Shown here: one piece after another, positions 1-6,890 of the stretch
Numbering within the stretch: position 1 is the first letter of the stretch
Layout of the letters: every line of letters starts with the position of its first letter
Origin: Mesorhizobium sp. AR02
GTDB lineage: Bacteria; Pseudomonadota; Alphaproteobacteria; Rhizobiales; Rhizobiaceae
DNA: 64,000 nt
NCBI RefSeq assembly: GCF_024746835.1
Contig: NZ_CP080531.1
Location: 3,100,001 to 3,164,000, forward strand
Reading direction: 5' to 3'
Notes under the pieces: model-generated
The model's input: the letters and a program-made list of their open reading frames with translations, nothing else
Database searches by the model: none
What the model was told of the DNA's origin: nothing
Position numbers and translations under genes: made by a program

Positions 1-194
1 TGACGTTTCGTTACGGCCGCGGGCCAAGCGGATCGTCCTCGGGCTCCAGTGGCTGGACAACGGGTTCGTCGGGTGGCGGCTGGTCGTCGGGAAGCTCGAG
101 CAGTGGCTGGTCGTCCGGGTCGAGCAGTGGCGGCGGCGGGTTTTCGGGCGGCGGCGGCTCGTCCGGTGGTGGCGGTTCTTCAGGAAGCTGGTGA
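1..194 (+). CDS. TPM-domain (YgcG-type) protein, C-terminal tail only
   Basis: The frame is open from the window edge to TGA at 192-194. It encodes a low-complexity Gly/Ser/Trp tail (repeated SSG, SGW and SGGGG units) ending in GSW. Exported proteins with a TPM domain (YgcG family) commonly end in such a Gly/Ser-rich tail behind a transmembrane segment. The next gene starts 9 bases downstream and also encodes a TPM-type protein, which supports a two-gene operon. The catalytic or binding part lies outside the window, so the family assignment rests on the tail and the neighbour. Confidence 0.7.
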   Translation, partial: TFRYGRGPSGSSSGSSGWTTGSSGGGWSSGSSSSGWSSGSSSGGGGFSGGGGSSGGGGSSGSW

Positions 195-203
195 GACAAG
201 ATC

Positions 204-842
204 ATGGTAACACGACCGATCAGCCCCGAAGACCACGAGCGCATCGCCGACGCGATCCGCGCCGCCGAGGCCAAAACCGATGGCGAGATCTACTGTGTCG
301 TCGCCCATGCCAGCGATGGCTATTTCGCCCCCGCCGCCTTGATGGCGACGCTTGGCATGCTGGTCGTCAGCCTCGCCGTCGCCTACGGGCTGGAGGCATG
401 GTGGCTCACCATCCGCCTGCCGCATTTCGTCATCGCTCAATTGCTGGCGCTGGCCTGCGTGCTGGCCCTGTTGTGGGCGTTGCCCGGCCTGCGCATCCAT
501 ATGGTGCCACGGCGGCTGCGCTATCAAGCCGCGCACGCCAATGCGATCAAGCAGTTCCTCGCCCGCAACGTCCACCGCACCACGGCGCGCACCGGCGTGC
601 TGATCTTCGTCTCGATCGCCGAGCGCTACGCCGAGGTGGTCGCCGATTCGGGTATCGACGCCAAGGTCGGCCAGCATGTCTGGGACGGCGTGGTGCGTGA
701 TCTCACCGCCCATGCCGGCGACGACCGGCTCGCCGACGGCTTCGTCAAGGCGATCGAGCAGGTGGGCGCGGTGCTGGCCGAGCATTTCCCGGTCACCTCG
801 GGCGATACCAACGAACTCGACGACCATCTGGTCGAAATTTGA
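204..842 (+). CDS. TPM-domain membrane protein
   Basis: This 212-residue protein begins with a stretch typical of TPM domains (EDHERIADAIRAAEAKTDGE, then YCVVAHASDGY). Two hydrophobic segments follow (about residues 47-66 and 80-98). The C-terminal half contains the remainder of the TPM-like fold (ARTGVLIFVSIAERYAEVVAD) and a repeat-like acidic helix region. The family is linked to membrane-associated phosphatase-like or photosystem-repair functions in other organisms, but no specific reaction can be assigned here. The gene starts 9 bases after the stop of another TPM-type gene, so the two are probably cotranscribed. Confidence 0.8.
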   Translation: MVTRPISPEDHERIADAIRAAEAKTDGEIYCVVAHASDGYFAPAALMATLGMLVVSLAVAYGLEAWWLTIRLPHFVIAQLLALACVLALLWALPGLRIHMVPRRLRYQAAHANAIKQFLARNVHRTTARTGVLIFVSIAERYAEVVADSGIDAKVGQHVWDGVVRDLTAHAGDDRLADGFVKAIEQVGAVLAEHFPVTSGDTNELDDHLVEI

Positions 843-990
843 GAACCCGCCTCTAGACGCTCACTTGTCCGGCCCGTTTTCAGACGGGCTCTGCCCAATG
901 TCGGCAATGTCAGGATCGGCTGTGAGAAAGCGGTCGGCGGGCCGCCCGGACTCTTGCAATCGGCCGGTGCGGGTTTATGGTTAACAAATC

Positions 991-1497
991 ATGAATACGC
1001 TGACGATCGACATCCGGAAAGCCGACCCGCGCGACGCTGGCGCCATCGCCGAAGTGCACCTGGAAGCCTGGCGCGGCGCCTATGCCGGCATCATTCCGCA
1101 CCGCACGCTGACATCGATGATCAATCGTCGCGGCGCCGACTGGTGGGCGAATGCGATTCGCCGCGCCGCCACCGTTCTGGTCGTCGAAATCGGCGGCACG
1201 ATCGCCGGCTATGCGACGATCGGCAAGAACCGTGCCCGGGAACTCAAGCAGCAAGGCGAGATCTACGAATTGTACCTGCGCCCGGAATACCAGGGCATCG
1301 GTCTCGGCCGTCGCCTGTTTTCGGCAGCCAGGGCGCGGCTCGCCGACCATGGCCTGAAGGGCATGGTGGTCTGGGCACTGGAAGACAACCAGAACGCACT
1401 GGCCTTCTATGCCGGCGCCGGCGGCCGAGACGTCGCCGAGGGTGTCGAGATCTTCGAACAAAAAGCGCTGAAGAAGGTCGCCTTCGTCTGGGAATGA
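991..1497 (+). CDS. GNAT family N-acetyltransferase
   Basis: A 168-residue single-domain GNAT protein. The N-terminal helix motif IRKADPRDAGAIAEVHLEAW is typical of RimI-like acetyltransferases. The acetyl-CoA binding motif A appears as YLRPEYQGIGLGRRL (about residues 92-106), and motif B as VWALEDNQNALAFYAGAGG. These enzymes transfer acetyl from acetyl-CoA to an amine of a protein or small molecule; the substrate cannot be read from the sequence. The gene stands alone, with about 150 bases of noncoding sequence upstream and 200 downstream. Confidence 0.85.
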   Translation: MNTLTIDIRKADPRDAGAIAEVHLEAWRGAYAGIIPHRTLTSMINRRGADWWANAIRRAATVLVVEIGGTIAGYATIGKNRARELKQQGEIYELYLRPEYQGIGLGRRLFSAARARLADHGLKGMVVWALEDNQNALAFYAGAGGRDVAEGVEIFEQKALKKVAFVWE

Positions 1498-1697
1498 CAG
1501 CCCGGGGATGATCGTGGACCGCAAGGCCGGTACGCGGTGCGTATCCCAGTGAAATCACGACGCTGAAACATCTTGTGCGGATGATTGAACGCATCGGATG
1601 GCATCGCGTCTCGCCTGACGTCTGTGAATACCATTCGCCGCATTGCGCCATTCTGCGCCGCCCGCTATCTCCTCCCCATCGAGAGAGGGACAAAACC

Positions 1698-2231
1698 ATG
1701 CGCATTGAAGCCATAGCCATCGGAAAGAATCCGCCTGAGGACATCAACGTCATCATCGAGGTGCCGATCGGCGGCGAGCCGATCAAGTATGAGATGGACA
1801 AGGAGGCCGGCACGCTGTTTGTCGACCGCTTCCTGCACACCTCGATGCGTTATCCCGGCAATTACGGCTTCGTGCCGCACACGCTGTCGGGCGATGGCGA
1901 TCCGATCGACGTGCTGGTCTGCAACACGCGCGCACTGGTGCCGGGCTGCGTCATCAATGTCAGGCCGATCGGTGTGCTGGTGATGGAAGACAATGCCGGT
2001 CAGGACGAGAAGGTCATCGCGGTTCCGTCACCGAAGCTGACGCTGCGCTACGAGAACGTCACCGAATACACGCATCTGCCCGAGATTACCCGTCAGCAGG
2101 TGCAGCACTTCTTCGAGCACTACAAGGATCTCGAACCCGGCAAATGGGTCAAGATCGAAGGCTGGCACGATTCCAAATATGCCAAGAAGATGATCGTCGA
2201 CGCGATCGAACGGGCGAAGAAGAGCAAGTAA
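1698..2231 (+). CDS. ppa: Inorganic pyrophosphatase (family I)
   Basis: It hydrolyses pyrophosphate to two phosphates in the cytosol, pulling biosynthetic reactions forward. The 177-residue product has the family I signature DGDPIDVLV, with the metal-binding aspartates, and the surrounding [14 protein letters not shown] block. The ATG at 1698 is chosen over upstream in-frame starts because a purine-rich GAGAGAGGG lies just before it and MRIEAIAIG matches the usual N-terminus of alphaproteobacterial PPases. The gene is followed at once by a palindromic repeat that carries an IS110 insertion. Confidence 0.96.
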   Translation: MRIEAIAIGKNPPEDINVIIEVPIGGEPIKYEMDKEAGTLFVDRFLHTSMRYPGNYGFVPHTLSGDGDPIDVLVCNTRALVPGCVINVRPIGVLVMEDNAGQDEKVIAVPSPKLTLRYENVTEYTHLPEITRQQVQHFFEHYKDLEPGKWVKIEGWHDSKYAKKMIVDAIERAKKSK

Positions 2232-2235
2232 CTCG

Positions 2236-2393
2236 GCTTCGTCATCCTCGGGCTTGACCCGAGGATCCATGCCGTGACGCTAGCCGAAGTACGCAGCGGC
2301 ACAGAATTCTGCGCCGTTGCGGCAGTATTTATGTCGCGGCATGGATCCCGGGGTCTGCGCCGCGTCGCTGCGCTCCTTGCTTCGCCCCAGGAT
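2236..2393. repeat. Large intergenic palindromic repeat, left part (split by IS110)
   Basis: This is the left part of a rhizobial REP/RIME-like palindrome. The outer left arm GCTTCGTCATCCT (2236-2248) is the reverse complement of AGGATGACGAAGC, which is now split: AGGAT at 2389-2393 and GACGAAGC at 3548-3555. Nested inside are a hairpin CCTCGGG/CCCGAGG (2246-2252/2258-2264) and an 11-bp inverted pair GGATCCATGCC / GGCATGGATCC (from 2262 and up to 2348). It follows ppa by 4 bases. Confidence 0.85.
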
Positions 2394-2419
2394 TGTTTGA
2401 GCAGGATTGGGTAGTGTGG

Positions 2420-2586
2420 CGGCCGGGACTGCGGCCCATCACAACCGGCAGTCCCGGCGGCAGGCGACCGTCCCTGGGATCGGGCAACACCCGACGTCAT
2501 CATGGTCCCTGCCGTCTTTGTCCGCCATCGCTTGGAGAGTTGATTGGCCGCTGGCTTGCGCCACGCCCGCAAACAATCCGAAGCCT
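2420..2586 (+). ncRNA. Predicted IS110 bridge RNA (guides recombination)
   Basis: Three structures occur in the order known for IS110 bridge RNAs. (1) A 5' stem-loop, 11 perfect pairs, 2422-2432 with 2448-2458. (2) A target-binding loop: stem GGCAGG-c-GACC (2459-2469) with GGTCCCTGCC (2504-2513), left guide CCCTGGGAT (2472-2480), terminal hairpin CGGG/CCCG (2481-2484/2490-2493), right guide CGTCATC (2495-2501). (3) A donor-binding loop: stem GCTT/AAGC (2530-2533/2581-2584), left guide AGAGTTGAT (2536-2544), inner hairpin TGGC/GCCA (2545-2548/2560-2563), right guide CAAACAATC (2570-2578). The left target guide equals the left flank CCCCAGGAT apart from two changes that still pair as wobble. 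The right target guide is the exact complement of GATGACG. The left donor guide is identical to the element's right end plus core (3539-3547). The right donor guide is the exact complement of GATTGTTTG (2391-2399). RNA termini are inferred. Confidence 0.88.
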
Positions 2587-2604
2587 TAGAAGGATACCAC
2601 CAGC

Positions 2605-3546
2605 ATGGCCTTCTTGCATCAACAACCGAGCCTGTGCCTCGGCCTCGATATCGCCAAGGACACCATCACCGCCGCCGACGGCACCACCACCCAAGTCATC
2701 GACAACCAGCGACGCACGATCCGCGCCTTCCTCAAGAGCCACAAACAGGCCGATCTCGTGGTCTGCGAACCGACCGGTGGCCATGAGAGCCTGCTGCTCG
2801 AAGAGTGCCTGCGCGCCGGCATCGCCTGCCATCGCGCCGACACGCTCAAGGTCAAGAGCTTCATCCGCTCCTACGGCACGCACGGTAAGAGCGATGCCAT
2901 CGATGCCGCCATGTTGAGAGCCTACGGTCGCGAACGCTGGGAAAAGCTGACCCTTTGGCAAGCCCCGGACCCCGACGAGACCCGCTTGCGCGCCCTGGTG
3001 CGCCGCCGCCAGGAACTCATCGCCATCAAGATCGCAGAGAAGAACCGCGCCAAGGCACCTGGTGGCCGCGAGCTCGCTGCCTCCTTCGAGGCCGTGATCA
3101 AAGTCGTCGAGCGTCAGATCCAAGCCATCGATGCAGCCATGCGCGAGCTGATCGCCGGTAGCAGCGCCCTCAAGCATCGAGCCGCCATCTGCACGGCCAT
3201 GGACAGTCTCGGCCCGATCGTGACCGCCAAGCTGCTGGCCATCTTGCCCGAGCTCGGCACCATGACACGCCGAAAGGCTGCAGCCCTTGCAGGGCTCGCG
3301 CCTCATCCAAACGACAGCGGACAAAAGCAAGGCTACCGCAAAATCCGCGGCGGACGACCGGAAATCAGGAGCATCCTCTACATGCCCGCATTGCACGCCG
3401 CTGCCGGAAGGGGCGAGTTCGCCACCTTCTACAAACGCCTCATCACCAACGGCAAAAAGCCAATGGTGGCCATCGCTGCAGTCATGCGAAAAATCGTCGT
3501 CACCCTAAACGCCAGGCTCAGAGACGCCACCATTCCTCAGAGTTGA
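2605..3546 (+). CDS. IS110-family transposase (DEDD recombinase)
   Basis: This 313-residue recombinase has the N-terminal RuvC-like DEDD domain: D15 in GLDIAKD, E55 in CEPTGG, and D97 and D100 in KSDAIDA. The C-terminal Transposase_20 domain carries the catalytic-serine region ALAGLAPHPNDSGQKQG. IS110 recombinases excise the element as a circle and insert it at sites chosen by the bridge RNA. AGAAGGA precedes the ATG. The reading frame is intact. The stop TGA (3544-3546) uses the G and A of the core/target sequence, so the last codon depends on the junction. Confidence 0.95.
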   Translation: MAFLHQQPSLCLGLDIAKDTITAADGTTTQVIDNQRRTIRAFLKSHKQADLVVCEPTGGHESLLLEECLRAGIACHRADTLKVKSFIRSYGTHGKSDAIDAAMLRAYGRERWEKLTLWQAPDPDETRLRALVRRRQELIAIKIAEKNRAKAPGGRELAASFEAVIKVVERQIQAIDAAMRELIAGSSALKHRAAICTAMDSLGPIVTAKLLAILPELGTMTRRKAAALAGLAPHPNDSGQKQGYRKIRGGRPEIRSILYMPALHAAAGRGEFATFYKRLITNGKKPMVAIAAVMRKIVVTLNARLRDATIPQS

Positions 3547-3547
3547 T

Positions 3548-3575
3548 GACGAAGCTGCGGGGCGCTGTCCTCAAT
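3548..3575. repeat. Palindromic repeat, right remnant beyond the IS110 element
   Basis: The sequence GACGAAGCTGCGGGG continues the palindrome interrupted at 2393. Together with 2389-2393 it rebuilds the outer right arm complementary to 2236-2248. Its perfect continuity is the evidence for the IS boundaries. Confidence 0.8.
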
Positions 3576-3586
3576 CTCCAACGTGC

Positions 3587-4181
3587 TCAGTTATCCACCC
3601 GACCGAAGGGCGGCACATTGCCGATGACGGTGTGCCGGTCCTTGCCGCAGGCGAAGGTTCGCGCTTTCTCGTCGGCGAGTTTTCGCGCCTGGTCGTTGGC
3701 TTGTGGGTTGCCGGTGGCCAACACGAGACCGACGGTGCAGCTTTCTCGCGCATCCATCTGACCGACCTTGGCGACGAGCAGCACGTCGGTCGATTTGCTC
3801 TCGTCCTCGCCATTGCTGATCGTACGGCGGTGGATGACCGCGAAGGGCACGGCCTTGTCGCCATTGGTTTCGATGCGCCATTCGACCTTGGCTCCGGACG
3901 AATTGAAGCCTGAAAAACTCTCCCAGACGGACGTCATGTCGCCGCCGGGCGGAAAGCCGTAGAACAGCGATTCGCGGGCGTCGTCATGGGCGATCAGCAC
4001 GGGATAAGCCGCGATAGCCCGAACAGGCGAGATCGGCCCAGTCGCCATCGCCCTCATCGGCCTGCGCGTAGGTCACGCAGTCCTTCTTGGAGTCGAGATC
4101 AGTATAGGCGCTCGATATGTCGCCGGCATGGGCCGCCTGACACAGGCCGGCGAGGGCAAGCGGGATCAGAATGGCACGCAT
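3587..4181 (-). pseudogene. Frameshifted gene for a small secreted protein
   Basis: Two overlapping minus-strand frames make one protein. The N-terminal frame starts at ATG 4181, preceded by GGAGGTGTCCGTC, and encodes a signal peptide (MRAILIPLALAGLCQAAHA) followed by about 40 residues ending in CSGYRG. It then continues only after a +1 shift as YPVLIAHDDARESLFYGF and runs to the stop at 3587. Removing one base of the AA pair at 4006-4007 joins them as SGYRGYPV. The joined product is about 195 residues with several cysteines and no recognised domain. The lesion lies about 460 bases from the IS110 element. It may be a true pseudogene or a sequencing error; function unknown. Confidence 0.75.
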
Positions 4182-4225
4182 GACGGACACCTCCGGTTCG
4201 GGCCGGAGCAGCGTACTGCCAATCG

Positions 4226-4846
4226 CTATTTCTTCAAGCTCGCTTCGATCAGGAGGTCGGCGTTGCGGGCGACCGACTGCGCCGGACCGCCGAGGCCGAA
4301 CAGCTGGCCGCTGATATAGGCGCCTTCGATCAAAAGCAGCAGCCCGTCACCCAGCGTGTCGGCGTCTTGTGCGCCCATCGCGGCGGCCATGGCGCGCAGC
4401 CGGCGGCGCAGTTCCTGCTTGTTGGCCTCGCTGACGACGCGGGCCGGATGGCTATGTTCGGGATATTCGACCGCCGCATTGGTCATGCCGCAGCCGCGAT
4501 AATCCGCCACTTGCGTGCGCTTGCCGATGCGGGTCAGGAAAGCCTTGATCTGTGCGCGCGGGTCGCCGGGATGGGCGTTCACCGCCTCGTCGAAACGCTC
4601 CCAATATTCAAGATCGTATTGCCGGAGATAGGAAGCGGCCAGCTCATCCTTGGAGGGAAAGCTGCGATAGAGGCTGGGCTTGGTGACGCCGGCGCGCTTG
4701 ACGATCTCGTCGACACCGATCGCCCTGATACCCCGTCGATAAAACAGGTCATAGGCGACGTCGAGGATCTTCTTGGCGGCCTTCGGTGGCGCCGATGCAT
4801 GACCGTCGCTGATGGTCAGTTCAATATTTTTGTCCGTTGGCATCAT
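4226..4846 (-). CDS. TetR family transcriptional regulator
   Basis: This 206-residue repressor has an N-terminal TetR helix-turn-helix (AKKILDVAYDLFYRRGIRAIG, then VDEIVKRAGVTKPSLYRSFPSKDEL) and a C-terminal ligand domain ending EGAYISGQLFGLGGPAQSV. It is divergent from an MFS transporter, and the space between them contains a perfect palindrome plus a degenerate copy, so it most likely represses the transporter and itself. The ATG at 4846 (or the adjacent one at 4843) is chosen because a much longer upstream extension reads through the promoter region and has no homologous character. The inducer is unknown. Confidence 0.92.
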   Translation of the reverse strand: MMPTDKNIELTISDGHASAPPKAAKKILDVAYDLFYRRGIRAIGVDEIVKRAGVTKPSLYRSFPSKDELAASYLRQYDLEYWERFDEAVNAHPGDPRAQIKAFLTRIGKRTQVADYRGCGMTNAAVEYPEHSHPARVVSEANKQELRRRLRAMAAAMGAQDADTLGDGLLLLIEGAYISGQLFGLGGPAQSVARNADLLIEASLKK

Positions 4847-4862
4847 GTGACTCGATTGACGT

Positions 4863-4876
4863 GTACCGATCGGTAC
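4863..4876. promoter_or_regulatory. TetR operator, perfect 14-bp palindrome
   Basis: GTACCGATCGGTAC is a perfect palindrome placed between the divergent TetR and MFS genes, 17 bases from the TetR start. The size and place fit a TetR-family operator. This is inferred from position and symmetry only. Confidence 0.75.
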
Positions 4877-4900
4877 GTATACATGTTCCCACCCTGCAAC

Positions 4901-4914
4901 GTACCGGTCAGTAA
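4901..4914. promoter_or_regulatory. Second, degenerate TetR half-operator
   Basis: GTACCGGTCAGTAA matches the perfect palindrome at 4863-4876 in 11 of 14 positions, with a centre-to-centre distance of 38 bases. It ends one base before the chosen start codon of the MFS gene, so repressor bound here would cover the translation start region. Confidence 0.55.
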
Positions 4915-4915
4915 C

Positions 4916-6199
4916 ATGATAGCTCAATCCCGTCCCTTTGGCCAGCGCTACGCTTTCGTCGTGGTCGGCGTCATCTTCCTCTGCCTGCTGGTCGCGGCCG
5001 GGCTTCGTTCGGCACCCTCGGTCATGATGCTGCCGCTCGAAAACAGCTTCGGTTGGCGGCGCGACGTCATCTCGCTGGCCGCCGGCGTCGGCATCCTGCT
5101 CTATGGTCTCACCGGTCCGTTCGCCGCCGCGCTGATGGAAAGGATCGGGTTGCGCCGCACGCTGCTTGCCTCGCTGGTGATCATGTCGGGCTCGACGGCG
5201 CTCAGCCTTTTGATGACCAAGCCCTGGCACCTCTTCATCACCTGGGGCGTCTTCTCCGGCATCGGCTCCGGCGCCGTCGCCAGCGTGCTTGGCGCCACCA
5301 TCGTCAATCGCTGGTTCAAGACCAATCGCGGTCTCGTCATGGGGCTGATGTCGGCCTCCAGCGCGTCGGGCATGCTGGTGTTCCTGCCGCTGATCGCCGC
5401 CTTGGCGCAATCGGGTGGCTGGCAGCCGGTTGTCATTGCGGTCGCGGTCGCCACGGCAGCTATGATACCGTTGGTCTGGCTGCTGGTGCCGGAGCGGCCG
5501 GCCTCGATCGGCATGGTGCGCTACGGCGCCGAGGCCGACGACGTGCCGCCGACATCGCCGGCATCGCAAGGAAATTTCCTGGCGCACACGCTCAACACGC
5601 TGCGCCGCGCCGCCGGTACAAGGGTGTTCTGGTACCTGTTCGCCACCTTCTTCGTCTGCGGCTTCACCACCAACGGTCTGGTCGGCACGCATCTGATCGC
5701 CTTCTGCGGCGACATGGGCATCGGCGAGGTGCAGGCGGCCGGCCTGCTGTCGATGATGGGCATTTTCGACCTGATCGGCACGACGCTGTCGGGCTGGCTC
5801 ACCGACCGCTTCGATCCGCGCAAGCTGCTCGGCGTCTATTACGCCATCCGCGGCCTGTCGCTGATCTACCTGCCTTATTCCGGCTTCTCAGCGACCAGCC
5901 TGATCATCTTCGCCGTGCTCTACGGCCTCGACTGGATCGCCACCGTGCCGCCGACGCTCAGGCTCGCCAACGAGGCGTTCGGCGACCGCAGCGGGCCGAT
6001 CGTGTTCGGCTGGATCGTCGCCGGCCATCAGGTGGGTGCTGCGACGGCCGCCGCTTTCGGCGGCACCATGCGCGAGCTGCAGGGCAATTACGAGTTGGCC
6101 TTCCTGATCGCCGGCATGACGGCCATCGCGGCGGCCTGTATCTCGCTGCTGATCAACACCAGCCGGCCGGTTTTCGATCCGGAACCGCAGGCCGCATAG
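4916..6199 (+). CDS. MFS transporter (monocarboxylate/oxalate-formate type)
   Basis: This 427-residue integral membrane protein has twelve predicted hydrophobic segments. It begins FGQRYAFVVVGVIFLCLLVAAGLRS and carries the MFS loop motifs GLTGPFAAALMERIGLRR and, at mid-protein, GWLTDRFDPRKLLG. The pattern resembles the oxalate/formate or monocarboxylate branch of MFS carriers. The substrate is unknown. Start ATG 4916 is taken because it places the N-terminus just before the first helix; ATG 4883 in the same frame is possible, and neither has a clear Shine-Dalgarno sequence. Divergent TetR repressor and operators indicate inducible expression. Confidence 0.88.
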   Translation: MIAQSRPFGQRYAFVVVGVIFLCLLVAAGLRSAPSVMMLPLENSFGWRRDVISLAAGVGILLYGLTGPFAAALMERIGLRRTLLASLVIMSGSTALSLLMTKPWHLFITWGVFSGIGSGAVASVLGATIVNRWFKTNRGLVMGLMSASSASGMLVFLPLIAALAQSGGWQPVVIAVAVATAAMIPLVWLLVPERPASIGMVRYGAEADDVPPTSPASQGNFLAHTLNTLRRAAGTRVFWYLFATFFVCGFTTNGLVGTHLIAFCGDMGIGEVQAAGLLSMMGIFDLIGTTLSGWLTDRFDPRKLLGVYYAIRGLSLIYLPYSGFSATSLIIFAVLYGLDWIATVPPTLRLANEAFGDRSGPIVFGWIVAGHQVGAATAAAFGGTMRELQGNYELAFLIAGMTAIAAACISLLINTSRPVFDPEPQAA

Positions 6200-6212
6200 G
6201 ACGGGACGAGCT

Positions 6213-6371
6213 CTATAATCTCCCCCTCGAGGGGGAGATGTCGCCGAAGGCGATAGAGGGGGCCCTCGCGCGTGAAGTGCTGACCTCCTGCGCCTGCGAT
6301 AATGAGCTGAGCCTGGTCGAACCGACCCCCTCTGGCCTGCCGGCCATCTCCCCCTCGAGGAGGGAGATTAG
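6213..6371. repeat. Nested rhizobial palindrome between MFS gene and small exported gene
   Basis: The left half contains the perfect 22-bp palindrome centred on CTCGAG at 6218-6239, followed by GTCGCCGAAGGCGATAGAGGGGG. The right half (from about 6327) contains CCCCCTCTGG and then an ATCTCCCCCTCGAGGAGGGA palindrome, so the two halves are themselves inverted copies. It is typical of dispersed intergenic repeats in Mesorhizobium. No gene is seen in it. Confidence 0.8.
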
Positions 6372-6408
6372 CAGCTTCGACCTCGCCGCTAGTTCTGCGA
6401 TGCGATTC

Positions 6409-6693
6409 TCAGTCCGGGTAGCAGACCATCGGAATGTTCGGCCACACTGCGGTGTCGCAGTTGGCGCTGGCTTGTCTCTGCTTGAAGGCGGTGCTGACCG
6501 GTCCCGTCACCATCGGGTCAACGCCATCAGGCGCATCGGCAAAGGCCTGTTCGGCGGTCTGGGTGTCGGACTGCGCAACAGCGCGCGCGCCCTTCTGCGT
6601 CGCGGCAGCCGACTGTGCGGCGTTGGCCGCCAGCAGCAAGGCAAAGGCCACCGAAGCGATGAGTGGCCAAAATCGGTTGAGTTTGTCGGTCAT
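6409..6693 (-). CDS. Small exported protein of unknown function
   Basis: A 94-residue protein starts MTDKLNRFWPLIASVAFALLLAANAAQSAAA, a clear Sec signal peptide with a cleavage site after about residue 30. The mature part is about 60 residues with two cysteines (NCDTAVWPNIPMVCYPD at the end) that could form a disulfide in the periplasm. No domain is recognised. The gene is divergent from typA. High-GC coding bias and a sensible signal peptide support it as real. Confidence 0.7.
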   Translation of the reverse strand: MTDKLNRFWPLIASVAFALLLAANAAQSAAATQKGARAVAQSDTQTAEQAFADAPDGVDPMVTGPVSTAFKQRQASANCDTAVWPNIPMVCYPD

Positions 6694-6890
6694 GATGGTC
6701 GAACTGTCCGGGACCTCAAAAGGTTCCCGCCTTGGTTAACAAAATCATCTCACACGCAGATGCTTAAGATTTGATGAGTATTTGGTGTCGCGCGTCCTCT
6801 TTCGCAACTGCGAAAAACCCTGTATGAGCCGCGCAACCGAAAGAGGCAGCGCCTTTGGCCTGCTGCCTGCAACGCTTCCGAGACCAGAAC

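Larger units (their letters stand above)
2391..3547 (+). mobile_element. IS110-family insertion sequence, complete
   Basis: The element lies between two copies of GAT (2391-2393 and 3545-3547). Joining the flanks with one GAT removed restores the uninterrupted palindromic repeat (…CCCCAG-GAT-GACGAAGC…), which fixes both ends to within the shared trinucleotide. The element is about 1.15 kb with no terminal inverted repeats, as expected for IS110. It has a 211-base noncoding 5' segment encoding a predicted bridge RNA and one transposase gene. IS110 cores are usually dinucleotides; here GA or AT cannot be separated because three bases are shared. Confidence 0.93.

Noticed and set aside
2254..2393. 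Possible additional rho-independent terminator of ppa
   Set aside because: The hairpins belong to the dispersed palindrome and there is no T tract, though the repeat could still stop transcription.
4367..4915. Long upstream extension of the MFS frame through the TetR gene
   Set aside because: It lies antisense to a well-supported TetR gene and lacks membrane or conserved character.
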